This document shows, piece by piece, positions 20,086 to 31,018 of a stretch of DNA of 64,000 nt (its first letter is position 1; every line of letters begins with the position of its first letter). The position numbers were made by a program, and so were the translations under genes. The notes under the pieces were generated by a model, which saw only the letters and a list, made by a program, of their open reading frames with translations, was not told the DNA's origin and ran no database searches. This stretch comes from Hyposmocoma kahamanoa (taxonomy: Eukaryota > Arthropoda > Insecta > Lepidoptera > Cosmopterigidae). The DNA lies in NCBI RefSeq assembly GCF_003589595.1, contig NW_020653726.1, forward strand, positions 12,577,807 to 12,641,806. The letters run 5' to 3'.

Positions 20086-20714
20086 AATCATTTATTTTGC
20101 GTTTTCATAAAGAAGTAAAAACCGCTAAAATATTATTGCAGTTTGCTATTAAAATTGTCCCGGGTTTATTACATACTCCATGACATTTTGCACAAAATGA
20201 GAAAATATATAAAGAAAAGATGTTGCCATAAAAACTTTTACGTTTATTATGTAAACAAAATACTCAAGTAACGGTATAGGATTACAGAAGAAAAACATTT
20301 TGTTTATGTAATATGTTTCTGCGGAGGCGGGAAAAGGCAAACTTTTCAATCTCGAGTAAAGTGTCGCGGAAAACAAAATTGTTATAGCTTACCTTTGTAA
20401 TATCATTGTTACTTTCAAAAGCCATAGAAAAGACAAGAACGCATTACGTTCAAACTTAAACAATATCATTTAAGGACATTCTTACTCAAGGTAAGTATAT
20501 CAACAAACGGTTTAACTTGGACAGTAAAAAAGGGATCAGATTACCATTTTATTTATTTTTATAGTTGGCATTTCTACGCGAGGCGTTCACGGTCGGATTG
20601 ATTTGAATGTGAGTAAGTTGGCTCCATATCCGGGTTTCAATTTTGAAGTGGCTACATGCCTATGCACTCGTACACAAGAAAGAACAATATTTCTCTAATA
20701 ATGTAGCCAAAAGC

Positions 20715-20800
20715 TTTTTATAATAATAATAAGTGCCAGCCAACCACATCCATTGCTTGGGCTCAAACTAGAAAATTCCCTGTACTATGAATACGAGGGG
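20715..20800 (+). repeat. Dispersed repeat shared with 51670-51750
   Basis: Blocks GCCAGCCAACCACATCCATT, GGGCTCAAACTAG and CCCTGTACTATGAATAC match the later copy in order. Origin unknown, possibly a SINE fragment. Confidence 0.55.
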
Positions 20801-21620
20801 TGATTGCAAAGTAATCTAACTTAAGTAACCTTGTCTAGATGGAGCGAATTCGCCGCGAATTCATTCAATACATCGCGTCTACAAGCAAGTTTAACGTGGG
20901 AGTTTAACATTCCCGCGTAAATCGCATGCAATACGCCAGACGCGAGTAGAGATACTCCTTTGGTTACGTGATTACGTCCAGTTTACGCGCGAACTTCAGA
21001 GCGAGTGCACGTATCTAGGGAAATGGAGCGGCAAATTGTTATTACGGAAATGATTGTAGATAAAACAGAAAAAGACCGGCAACATGGGATGGGCAGTTCT
21101 TAAGAAATTCGTACTTTTGATATTTATGAAAATCATTAGGAAGAATTTGTATTTATTTTTTTTTTAAATTTCATAGTACCTACTTATGTAAATAAATAGT
21201 TTTTGATGATATTGTGGTCTCCAAAATAAATGACTTTTTAAAAAGACAAGGGTAGTCAGAACATTTGGTGGTGAGGGAATGCCGAATCAAAATAAACCAA
21301 GAAAAATAGCGATGTAAACTTACGTCTTTAAGCTTACTGCTACCAATACCTCATCCGGGTGTATAATTAATAAATAAAATCAAATGCTTAACTTCTTTTT
21401 ATATGATGTGAGGGAATGACTGTCAAAAATGTAACTTTAATTTAGAACTTTTTACACAAACAAGTTTAAATTTCGTCATTTTGTAACGTTTACAGTACTG
21501 CTAACTTTCAAAAACACTGGTAAATACATTTACCGAAAATTTTAAATGCGTTCACAAATCGAGTGAATGTAAATGCGTGAGGGAATGCTTTTTTGGGTTG
21601 GGACATGAATAATATATAAA
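20801..21620. other. No gene seen
   Basis: Contains a short CG-containing block at 20830-21020. The word GTGAGGGAATG recurs at about 21271, 21408 and 21577 and again at about 22020. No protein recognised. Confidence 0.5.
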
Positions 21621-21621
21621 A

Positions 21622-21836
21622 CTGCCTCCGTGGCCGAACGGTTACCATGCCGGACTGCCACGCAGAGGTCCCAGGTTCGATTCCCGGGCCGGGTGAAGTA
21701 TTTGTATGGCCTACATTTATTTCTCTCGTGAGTTTGGGTGTAATTTGTGGTTGTCTATGTGTGTGTCCATGGCACTCGCGACACAGGGTTTCCCTAGTGC
21801 GGGGCTATGTTGATTGTGAGCGTTATTATTATTAAC
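21622..21836 (+). repeat. tRNA-derived SINE (family 1), best-preserved copy
   Basis: The head TGCCTCCGTGGCCGAACGG, B box GGTTCGATTCCCGGGC, body GTTTGGGTGTAATTTGTGG and a TTATTATTATTA tail. It is closest to the apparent family consensus and useful as the reference copy in the window. Confidence 0.9.
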
Positions 21837-21839
21837 ATA

Positions 21840-22612
21840 TTTATTGTGTTCATTTCGTGTGCATTTTTAAATTTATTCATCGTGTTTTTACCACATGATA
21901 GCTTTAATTTCGCAGAAACATATTTTATTTGATCGAATGTTTAAAATATGAAGGTCATTTTTGTTAAGCGTGTTGATTTAAAGCACAAAACGTGTTTGAT
22001 TATAGAACTTGGGATATTGTGAGGGAATGGTTTTGGGGACATATTTAGATTATTATTAATTCTAAGGCATTCTTGCCTCAATAAAAAAGGTAGAAAAAGA
22101 AGAAATATTTTGTTATTGAAATGTATTCGAGTATGAATTGCTTTAGCTATGTTATAAAATAGTGCTGGTTCAAATCATTTTTATTCCATTTGACGTCATT
22201 GCCTCTAGCAATAAAAGCAATTCACCGCCCAAAGATGATCCTGAAATTACAAAGTAATGTAATAACCTTCATATTTCCATTGTAATTAGATTGTAATTAG
22301 AATTCAGAAATCACAGCCTCCAAAATAGTTGTTTATTTTTAAAACATTGCTGGATTTATAGCATAAAACAAATATTTGGTTCAAGAATTTTTCACAAAAC
22401 GTTAAATAAATTATTCTAAACATATTCTAAAAGAAAATTTACACCTTTGATGTAATAAAGCCTCACGTACTTATTCATAATGTCAAGGATGCTTTTGTCA
22501 CTTGAAATCTTAGCTTGAAACTAAAAGTCATAAGAAATATTTTGTAGATTATGTGAAATTTTGTAACTGCTTAATTTTTAGGCAAGTTTTATAATTTCTG
22601 TGACAATTTTCA
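21840..22612. other. No gene seen
   Basis: AT-rich; nothing recognised apart from the recurring GTGAGGGAATG word at about 22020. Confidence 0.55.
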
Positions 22613-22872
22613 TTAACCGACTAAAGAAAAGAGAAGGTTCTCAATTCGGCTGTGTTTTTTCTTTCTATTTTTGTGTGTATGTTATGCTATTACGGCATTT
22701 GTGAAACGATTTTGATGATTTTTTTTATTAGAAAGAAGGTACCTCAGTATTGGTCTCATTTACAACAACAAACTAGAGGATTAATCCGGTATCGCGCACT
22801 TTCCAGTAACCAGTTTCAATAAAACTTGGCAATTGTATTTAATTCCACGAACTTTAGAAATCGTTTTTTTAT
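22613..22872 (+). repeat. Family-5 repeat, internally shortened
   Basis: Begins TTAACCGACTAAAGAAAAGA and continues GGTTCTCAATTCGGCTGTG, ACGATTTTGATGATTTTTTT and GTAACCAGTTTCAATAAAAC. It lacks the central ATCATCCACCTCTAAG block present at 6783-7250. Confidence 0.7.
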
Positions 22873-22884
22873 AAAAAAGTTATA

Positions 22885-23322
22885 ATTATTTAAAAATTCT
22901 AGAATATTATCCCGAAATATTCTTTAATATATCACGATAATATACTCCATTTCACTCCAATACTTGTGTTACGGACACCGAGCCACACACGAGAGCACTC
23001 CGCGTCCCGCACCCCGAACGAGAGCACGTCACCGTCCCCCGCACCCGACACACCACGTGGAACGGAATCACCTCCCCCGCACCCCGCATACAACCCTGAC
23101 CTGCCTGTTCTCTAGCATCGTTACCAGTTGAGAGACCAATAGTTCTACTTTAGTAGGAACATCGAGCTATAAACGTAGTCAGTAGTCAGTCAATTGAACA
23201 AACATTTTATTTCCGATCCTAATTCCAGAAGAGCAAGAACCTGAACAAATACAGTCTTTGATCCTACGAGAGCCGGATCATCGAAAAATTGCATAATAAA
23301 AATTGCCATCGAAATTAGGTAC
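22885..23322. mobile_element. Relative of the 18740 MITE, split by an LTR
   Basis: The left flank has CGATAATATACTCC and the right flank ATAATAAAAATTGCCATCGA. In the element at 18740-18890 the corresponding blocks (TGATAATATACTTC and ATAATAAAAATTGCCACGGA) are adjacent. The solo LTR at 22967-23280 therefore interrupts this copy. Confidence 0.55.
22967..23280 (+). mobile_element. Probable solo LTR
   Basis: A 314-bp segment beginning TGTTACGGACACCGAGCC and ending GAGAGCCGGATCA. It has a CG-rich 5' half, a TATA box (TATAAA, 23168-23173) and TCAGT initiator-like words at 23179 and 23186. TG...CA ends and promoter content fit an LTR-retrotransposon LTR; no internal region, primer-binding site or second LTR follows. 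Flanking target duplications were not clear. Confidence 0.6.
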
Positions 23323-23324
23323 AA

Positions 23325-24650
23325 AAAATCAGGCTGAAAATTACCCGATTCATCTGTCTAAGCATAAAAAGTTATCGAATAATTTCGTTCGTAAATTGTT
23401 TAAAACTCTCTCCTGAATATTTGTCGGTTTGTTATAGATGTAGATTTGCTACAACAATAGTACGAATTACTGGTGTACTCCGTTCAATTACACACTTATC
23501 AAGTTTCTGAATTTCTGTAACCATCAACGTGGTGCCCTCTAGGGCCAAGAGAATAAGATACCACAATGAGGAAATGTAATTTGGGTTCAAATCTTCGCTG
23601 AAATTTCAAAGACTTCTTGAACATGTAGATTTCCTCCTCACACATTGAAATTAAATCAGCTTTGGCCGCGAACATTGGCGAAAAATTGAATCAATGCTGT
23701 GTGATTATTAGGAAATTTCATGAAAAGTCTTTCGAATAAGATTGAAATGGTCCTTATGTGTTTTATTGTTTTTATCTCTACATTAATATCTATATGGAAA
23801 TATACCATCTAAGTTTGATGAATGCCTGTGATCATAGAAACGTAACACATAATACAACACAAGCACCTGGTACACTATTCTTAATTGCCTTAGACATTAT
23901 GTTGATTTAAGACGAGTCACCACAAGAGAGGAGAAGTGGGAAAAACTGTTTTGCTAGATCAAATAGTTTGGGTATTGACTATTAAATAACTATATATTCC
24001 AAAAAATATACGATACACCTAAAGATGTTGTCTAAAGGATGTGCGTTATTCGTTACACTATAAGACCTACTTTATCCCATCATATAAAATCACGAAAACA
24101 GGCAAGAATAAAAATCTAAAACGAATTATTTAAGAATAAAATATCTAACTTTGTATACATAATTTTTATATGGAGATATTTCTTTTTATGTAAGTACTTA
24201 CTACAGAAAACCTGCTAAATATTGGTTTTCAACTAAAGTTCTATAGTTATTAAATTCACATTTATTCCAAAATTTAGAAATTGTCCAGGGGTTTAACGAC
24301 GCGCTGCGCTGCCCGCTGCTCGATGGCGGATTTGTGTCAAATTTTCTCCGCCTGTTCTTATTTCGTTTATAGTAATTTTCAGCAAGCAGGTTGCGGGACT
24401 CGGGGGGCAATCCCCACACGTCACCTCCTGAAATGTAGGCTCACGTTGAAATACGCCATCTTAAAGTAACTTTCAATGTTAAAAGTATAACAGTTAAGTA
24501 AGATATCAGTTAATATTTTTTATTTTTGATGTGATGTTGTCAAAAACTATTTCACCGTGTATAATCCTAATTAAAAGTCAGTCTAAATTTTTTTATTGTA
24601 ATTACCATTTATGGTTTAAAATATTTATTTCTCAAAAGACTTTTCTTAAG
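23325..24650. other. No gene seen
   Basis: Mostly AT-rich. A CG-rich spot at 24290-24345 (ACGCGCTGCGCTGCCCGCTG) gives overlapping frames on both strands without recognisable protein. Confidence 0.55.
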
Positions 24651-24822
24651 TGCCTCCGTGGCCGAACGATTAACATGTTGGTCTGCCACGTGGAGGTCCC
24701 GGGTGCGATTCCCGGGCCTGGAGAAATTTGTTTGGGTGTTCTATGTGTGTGTCCATGGCACCCGTGACACAGGGTTTCCGTAGTGTTGGCCTATAAGTGT
24801 GTGCGTTATTTATTTATTTAAA
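24651..24822 (+). repeat. tRNA-derived SINE (family 1), internally deleted
   Basis: The head GTGCCTCCGTGGCCGAACG and GGGTGCGATTCCCGGGC are present. About 45 bp of the body is missing: the copy passes from GGAGAAATTTG to GGGTGTTCTATGTG. It ends in a (TTTA)n tail. Confidence 0.85.
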
Positions 24823-24824
24823 GA

Positions 24825-25690
24825 ATACAAATTCACTTAGGGAGAAATACAAGGTATCATGAAACTTCTAGAGAGTACGTGTTGAGAAAACATTCAAATA
24901 AAGGAATATATCAAATAAAATTTGGTGATCTAGTATAATAAGAAAAACCAAAGCCCTAATTAATAATCAAGTATTGTATATCAATTACCATGATGACAAC
25001 TTTAATAGCAATTACATATAGAAAAAAAAAACATCAAAACTGAGAAATTCCACTTAACGTGGATTTTTAATTTCTTTTTGAATAATTGGAACGACTGTAT
25101 ACTCTTAATATCTTTCGGTAATTTGTTGTATATTTGAGCTCCTTCTTACATCCTGTTTTTCTTTCCAGAATTCGTCGGCAGTATTTACAAATATACATAC
25201 ATCTGATATACGTTCTTAATATAGTTTATGATCCTAGGATCTCATGATCAATGTTATAAAGCACATTGATATCGGCCGAGTGCTACGAAAAACGTTTTTA
25301 TGTAGAAATAAATTTAAAAAACGTACCAAAATGCATCAGCTATGGCTTACGAAAGCACTGCGTTGGAAGATGTCATAATCACGGTAGTCTAAGATCGAGA
25401 AACAAAGGTAGAGTAAATTTTGTTCTGTATCATCAGTATTTGTTTTTTATTTATTTATTAATTCAGGTAACAAACAGTCATATACAAACAATACTTAAGA
25501 ACAGTGTAGATAAATAGATCTATAGTACCATGTATCAAAACATATACATATAATATAAATTGTGTTAATATGTGACGGATAGAAAATAATATCTATATTA
25601 AAATACCCATGGTTACATGTATTGTATATTTATTTAATGTATATTTTGATAACAATCTATAACAACAAACGCAATTTTTTATAATTGGAA
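24825..25690. other. No gene seen
   Basis: AT-rich; no recognised protein or repeat. Confidence 0.6.
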
Positions 25691-25696
25691 AATGTC

Positions 25697-25756
25697 TAAA
25701 GTATACGTGTGTTTATGTGTGTGTCTCTTTGTGTGTGTGGGTGTGCGCTCGCTCGC

Positions 25757-25789
<33 letters not shown>

Positions 25790-25812
25790 CGTGTGTGTGT
25801 GAGTGTGTGCTC
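25697..25812 (+). repeat. (GT)n-rich tract
   Basis: An impure GTGTGT run interspersed with GCGC and CTCGCTCGC words, about 115 bp. Alternating purine-pyrimidine sequence of this kind can adopt Z-DNA; no gene is attached. Confidence 0.9.
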
Positions 25813-26527
25813 GGCTCCCGGTCGCGGGATCTAAGATAATGACTCAGGAAAAGCAGATGACGAGACGCATGTGTTCAGGGACTAAATATCTGTACACGCT
25901 ACATTACACTGAAACGAACTGACGTGAAAATTTGATCAACATGAAAAACATTTGATCCATTTAAGCCTTTCAAGTAAACAATGATTGCAGCAACAAACAC
26001 AATAATTTTAATTAATGAATTTACTACACATAAAACAATGAAACATTAAAAGTAATATACTATGTACGGACAACGGCACATCAGACTACAAATTTTTGTT
26101 CGAAAATCGCCTCCAGTGCAACGGAACAAGATCCGTCAATGTGTAGCTTGATGTGCTGGCGTGCGTACCTCTACACTCGAGGAATATCATAGCGTGTAAT
26201 GGCAATATAATAATATAAATAAAAATTCACAATTAATCTTTTAGGCCTTGGGAGAGGTGAGAGTATATTTTAGATATACATATATCCAAAATAATAATAT
26301 TTATCCACAAAAATAACATTTGATGCTACATTGCGTAAGTACAGTTTTTAGTAACAATTAAACGATTCCCTGACTCCTAAGCTAAGAAAATTTGTATCTT
26401 AGGAGTCAGTGATCCATCATAAACACAACAATTTTTAGGTACCTAATTATATATAACTATAGATAGATAAATGTTAACTTAACATTTTGTAAATATAAAA
26501 ACTTGCAATGTGTCTGTGAACGAATAT
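25813..26527. other. No gene seen; one short hairpin
   Basis: AT-rich. Contains an exact 12-bp inverted repeat, CTGACTCCTAAG (26370-26381) and its complement at 26398-26409, with a 16-base loop. Confidence 0.6.
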
Positions 26528-26537
26528 NNNNNNNNNN
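26528..26537. other. Assembly gap (10 N)
   Basis: Ten undetermined bases immediately before a GA run. The true gap length is unknown. Confidence 0.99.

Positions 26538-26578
<41 letters not shown>
26538..26578 (+). repeat. (GA)n microsatellite at the gap edge
   Basis: A GAGAGA run with one AAA interruption, followed by GTGTGTGTG. It is the likely cause of the adjacent gap. Confidence 0.95.
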
Positions 26579-27785
26579 TGTGTGTGGGGGGAGAACTGGA
26601 AGGCATGTACCTCGGGATATATCTCTCTAATATATAAGATGAAATATTTAAAAATTATAACGAAACATACACACACATTTATAACAGTAGTATTTCACAA
26701 ATAGAGCAACTAACAATACATAAGTAACTAACTATAAGATACAGCAAATCACTGTAATAAATTAATACTATTTTACACCAGAAGTCTGCTTTATTCCATT
26801 TGTGACTTCAAAAATAAACCCCTAACCGCGAAATCAAACACGAACTTAAATATAACATTTAGTGTAAGTTCCCATCAAGTGGACCATGGTTGTTTGTCAA
26901 ATGATTTTGTAATTTGTACTTAATCATGTCATGCTCAATGCAATAAATTCTAACTTTAAAATAGTGAAGTTTACACGGAAAGTTTAGTCGAAGGCTTCCA
27001 GTTTCCTGTCTAACTCGCTAATTTACTACCTACATTAGAGCATAGAGTTCTGCACGCCATTCTTACCACTTAATTACTCATCTAAAAATATTCTGTAACT
27101 TTTTCATGAGACTATCTTTAGTACACGTTACAATAATATAAGCACTCCTCCGCGTGATTTTATTATCTTGTTTTTGTCACTTTCTTCTGAAGCTTATTTA
27201 TAGTTTTACGGAAACAGGGGAGTTTAAATACAATTGAAAACTTTAATCAGGTCAAAATTAACTTGAAATATCGGCCTTATGTTGATACGGATAAAGTAAA
27301 CTATTAACTTATTCATCAAGTACAGTTACGATCAAAGATCGACCGCAATCGACCTCATGTTGGGTGGGTTCAATCGCCTGTATTTTAACCGGGTTTTAAC
27401 CCATTTTGACCAAAATCGTGGGTAGAAACGGCGAATACGGATATTTTGGTATAATTCCATACTTGTAAAAAATCTTTATTAGACGAAAAAGGGGCAACTC
27501 CACACAATCTGCCTTCCATTAACTAAAAAGTGATCAAATATCCGATTTAAAAAGCATAAGATTGTGCTCCAAATTCTCTACTTAAAAACAGTTACAATTA
27601 CTTAACGTGTCCGACATGTCGGAACTGACTCTAATGATACATAGCTGAAATATCATTAAACAATTTCAATTCTAAAAATGAATCATGGTTTTTTTATGAT
27701 ACCCTAAAAAATAGCTTTGTCACATAGCCACGTTTTAATTCGCAGAATGTGGACTATCACTATTTAAGGATGCAATTACAAACTT
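26579..27785. other. No gene seen
   Basis: AT-rich, with no conserved frame and no repeat family recognised. Confidence 0.6.
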
Positions 27786-28122
27786 CGTAAAAATAACCGT
27801 AAACGCCGTATCGTCTTGCACCACGATAATGCCAGTTCTCACACGGCGAGAGAGACAAATGAATTTTTGAAGGTGAACAACGTTGAACTTATGAGCCATC
27901 CTGCGTACAGTCCCGACCTGGCACCTTGTGACTTACTCATTTCCAAAAATTAAGAACCAGTTACGCGGTCAACAGTTTTCATCACCTGAAGAGACTGTCG
28001 AAGAGTATGAAAAATATGTTTCAGAGATTGTGACGGAGGAGTTGCATAGTTGTTTTCAAAACTGGTTCATTCGTATGAAAAAGTGCATTAACTCTAACGG
28101 AGAATATTTTGAGAAACAATAA
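27786..28122 (+). pseudogene. mariner-type transposase, C-terminal relic
   Basis: The frame from 27786 reads RKRRIVLHHDNASSHTAR, then NNVELMSHPAYSPDLAPCD. The HHDN aspartate (27825-27827) and the PCD aspartate (27930-27932) are separated by 34 residues, the D34D spacing of mariner transposases. One base later the frame shifts; from about 27940 it continues FPKIKNQLRGQQF, SPEETVEEYEKYV and WFIRMKKCINSNGEYFEK to the stop at 28120-28122. The N-terminal helix-turn-helix and the first catalytic aspartate are missing, so this is a 5'-truncated, frameshifted relic. Terminal inverted repeats were not identified. Confidence 0.88.
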
Positions 28123-28630
28123 ATTCATTTCTGACCATTTACAGTGTTTTTTTTCTTATTGATTCCGGAAACTTCTAGTGCGCCACACGTAAATACACAA
28201 GCCTTGAATGAAATAAATAGTAGTAAAGGTGCGACATAGTAACTATTTCCAACGACAGTCGTTTATTTTAAAGTTTTATTTGTAACTAGAGACCAAACAA
28301 ACAACTTTTTTTTAATGAAACGGAAGAACGTTTGAATGAATGTTTTCTTTGTTTAACGAGACATCAACGCGACGTGGTCCTTAAGAGCGTTACGCATAAC
28401 GTGAACGTACATTTACATATGTATGTGTACCCACTGATAGCTCTAAGAAGTGCTTTTTTTAAACAGATATAAATGATGAGGCACTCCACGTGACTTAGGC
28501 TCAATTTACATTGCGGTGAAACGGAAGCGTGATTCGCTTCGCTGTGCGAGAAGGCGCGCTGTTGCGAGAATTCTCTCTACTGCGCCTTGAAGCCGTATTA
28601 GATGTTCAGTAATCAAAAAACTTTTACATA
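28123..28630. other. No gene seen; CG-rich spot
   Basis: After the mariner stop the sequence is AT-rich. A CG-rich spot at 28515-28600 (GAAGGCGCGCTGTTGCGAG) resembles the other small CG-rich patches and may be DNA-transposon debris. Confidence 0.45.
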
Positions 28631-28636
28631 ACAGTC

Positions 28637-29745
28637 ACTTTCATACTCTGCAAGACTATGGAACGTGTACTAAACAACCTTCTCCTGCCATACCTTGAAG
28701 ACAATAACCTCATCAGTGATCGCCAGTATGGATTCCGACGAGGGCGATTTACAGGAGATCTTCTTGTGTATACCTGTCACATATGGAGCGAGGCCATAGA
28801 AAAGCAAGGCCAAGCACTTGCAGCTTGTCTTTGGACATTTCTAAAGCCTTTGGTAGGGTCTGGCACGTAACCCTTTTAAGCAAGCTTCCATGTTATGGGC
28901 TTCTCACTGACCTTTGCAATTGGATCTCGGATTTCTTGAGTGAAGGTTCCATTCGAGTGGTCTTAGAAAAGTACTCTTCCGAACATATGGCGATAGAGTT
29001 CCTAGGGTTCCGTACTGTCTGCGACTCTCTTTCTGCTGCATATCAATGATATGTTAATTCCAGGTAACTTTGCGTATGTTGATGACAGCACAGTTGTAGA
29101 TAGGTACTTGACCAATGCAAGGGTCAGTGGAGAGGAAATCCAGTCTTGTCAAGAGTCCATGGTTAGCCATTTAGATTTGACGCTCAAGGCAGTATCCGAT
29201 TGGGGCGATGCCATTCTTGTCAAATTTAACGCTACATAAACGAAGGCGTGTCTATTCTCCACTAAACGGAGTCCCTTTGAGCTGACTCCGACTTTTCGTG
29301 ACATATCCATACCCATAGCCAACCGTCTCCAGCTACTTGGAATGGACCTGTCGTCCAATCTGAATTTCGGCAGATACATTGAATCCATGGCCAAAAATGC
29401 AGCCAGAAAGCTTGGCATACTTTCCAGGATGAAGCGTTACTTCACACTGGGACAGTTGCTTCAGCTATATCAAGCACAAGTCTGGCCGTGTATGGAGTAC
29501 TGTTGCCACCTTTTGGATGGCTCTGCTACATACCACCTGGCCACCTTGGATTCAATTGATAAGCGTGTCAAGAGGCTTATAGGTGACTCGAAATTAACAG
29601 AGGCGAAGTGCAAAGCCTTGAACACCGTCGTAAAGTTGCCTGCTTCGATAAGCAGTTTCTGTTTCATACGAGATACCGATGTATCTCGTATGAAACAGAT
29701 ATTTAACACGGCATCTTACATATACTTTACAAATGTTGCCTATTG
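28637..29745 (+). pseudogene. Jockey/CR1-like non-LTR reverse transcriptase relic
   Basis: Text in several frames gives CKTMERVLNNLLLPYLEDNN, RQYGFRRGRFTGDLLVY, SLDISKAFGRVWHVTLLSK, GLLTDLCNWISDFLSEG and LFLLHINDM. FAYVDDSTVV follows, with YVDD intact at 29075-29086. Then come FSTKRSPFEL, LLGMDLSSNLNFG, AARKLGILSRMKRYF, LYQAQVWPCMEYCCHL and DSIDKRVKRLIGD. The order matches RT fingers, palm and thumb of insect LINEs. At least three frameshifts (about 28830, 29000 and 29240) and a missing piece between SIRVVLEKYSS and LFLLHIND disable it. The 5' end with endonuclease and ORF1 is absent. A perfect hairpin lies at 29658-29699. Confidence 0.88.
29658..29699. repeat. Perfect inverted repeat, 19-bp arms, 4-base loop
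   Basis: TCTGTTTCATACGAGATAC (29658-29676) is the exact reverse complement of 29681-29699 around CGAT. It falls where the LINE RT similarity ends, consistent with a snap-back rearrangement at the break. Confidence 0.95.
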
Positions 29746-29749
29746 ATAT

Positions 29750-30155
29750 AACCAAATAAAGAATTTTGAATGTTTAGTTCAATTTATTAATTGAACAGTG
29801 AAGCTGAAGAAGAAGAGAATAAAAAGAACGGAAAAAGGAAACAGATTCATAATTTATTGAAATCTTTGTGGTTAATATGTAACATTTTGCAAAAATCTAT
29901 TCACATCATTTTTATGACGTTTTTTCATTCTTTGTCACCTACTTTTTAACCATTCTATGTTACTCCATGATACAATCATATTTTTGCGCCAAATAGATCA
30001 ACTTTTTATCTGCATCCATATTTTTTCTGCCACAGTACGTACACAACCTAGTTCCTAAGCCCTTGACGTCGCACTGCGCTGGCCAACGCGACACTTCCCA
30101 CCAATTCACCAAGCGTCACCGACGGCAACTGCGACGGAAACTGAGTTTTCGGGAA
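29750..30155. other. No gene seen; CG-rich spot at 30055-30145
   Basis: AT-rich first half, then CG-rich words (GTCGCACTGCGCTGGCC, CGACGGCAACTGCGACGG) like those at 17640-17805. Confidence 0.45.
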
Positions 30156-30156
30156 T

Positions 30157-31018
30157 GAAACTGCTCCATAGTCGAACGGTTACCATACTGGTCTGCTACG
30201 CAGAGGGCCCGGAGGGAACCCCGGGCCGGGAGAAATATTCGTGTGGCCTATATTTATTGGGTGTACTCAAACTCTCGAGATAAAAACACACATACATAGA
30301 CACCACAATGTACACTGTACATTGTCCCTATCTACTGACCTGAGAGATAGGGTTTTCCGAAGAGACTACAGGCTCAACGGCAAAACCAGGGTACAGCGGG
30401 CGTCCGGGTCAAGGCCTTCGCCAGTGATACGCCTTTGCGGGCGTCTCTGGTGGACCCGGACTTGGGTATGGACTCGCTGGGGTTTGTGGGTAACTGAAGA
30501 GACGGGCATGTTTATCTGCCCCGGTTGGGTCTGGCCGGGGCATCTGTCTCATGAGCAGCTAGCGCGACTGGTTTCTCTGGCACGAGCCCGGAGAGCTAGT
30601 AGAAGATAAGCTGTGCTGTAGTTGTGCAATGCGCAACGGGAAGTCAGCGTTCCTACAGCTCCGGTACCTATCTGGAAAGTAGGGAGAGTACTGTACGTGC
30701 ACCCAGGGCGTCTCACCCAAGGCACGAGCCTCTCGAAGAACCGGATGAAGTCAAGTGACAGAGGTCTGTGACAACCCTGTACACTGGCTGATCTGGGGTC
30801 AGAACTTGATCTTAAAAGGTTCCTGTGCGCGCACAGGTTATAGTGCCTTTCTCGTATGCCCTCAGTGTCGATAGGGAGGGTCATTATATTCAAAACTAAT
30901 GTAGAAAGTTATGGGGCTGTACATTGTGGTGGCTATGTGTGTGTGTCCATGTCACCCGCAATATTGGATATACCTAGAATGGGGCTATGAGTGTGTGCGT
31001 TATCGTTATTATTATTTT
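30157..31018 (+). repeat. tRNA-derived SINE (family 1) split by a GC-rich insert
   Basis: The head lies at 30157-30240 (CTGCTCCATAGTCGAACGG, then CCCCGGGCCGGGAGAAATAT). The 3' part resumes at about 30917-31018 (GTGGCTATGTGTGTGTGTCC, then GAATGGGGCTATGAGTGTG, then TTATTATT). The two are separated by 591 bp. The B-box-like segment is degraded (GGAGGGAACCCCGGG). The stretch 30262-30313 is rearranged relative to other copies. Confidence 0.7.
30326..30916. mobile_element. Unclassified 591-bp GC-rich insert in a SINE
   Basis: Flanked by the direct repeat CTGTACATTGT (30315-30325 and 30917-30927), which looks like an 11-bp target-site duplication. It is GC-rich, unlike its surroundings. The plus frame through 30609 is open (text such as GHLSHEQLARLVSLARARRA) but matches no family I recognise; the minus frame at 30549-30893 is also open, as expected from GC content. 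It contains the exact palindrome CCTGTGCGCGCACAGG. No poly(A) or terminal inverted repeat was seen. It may be a fragment of a retrotransposon UTR. Confidence 0.5.
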
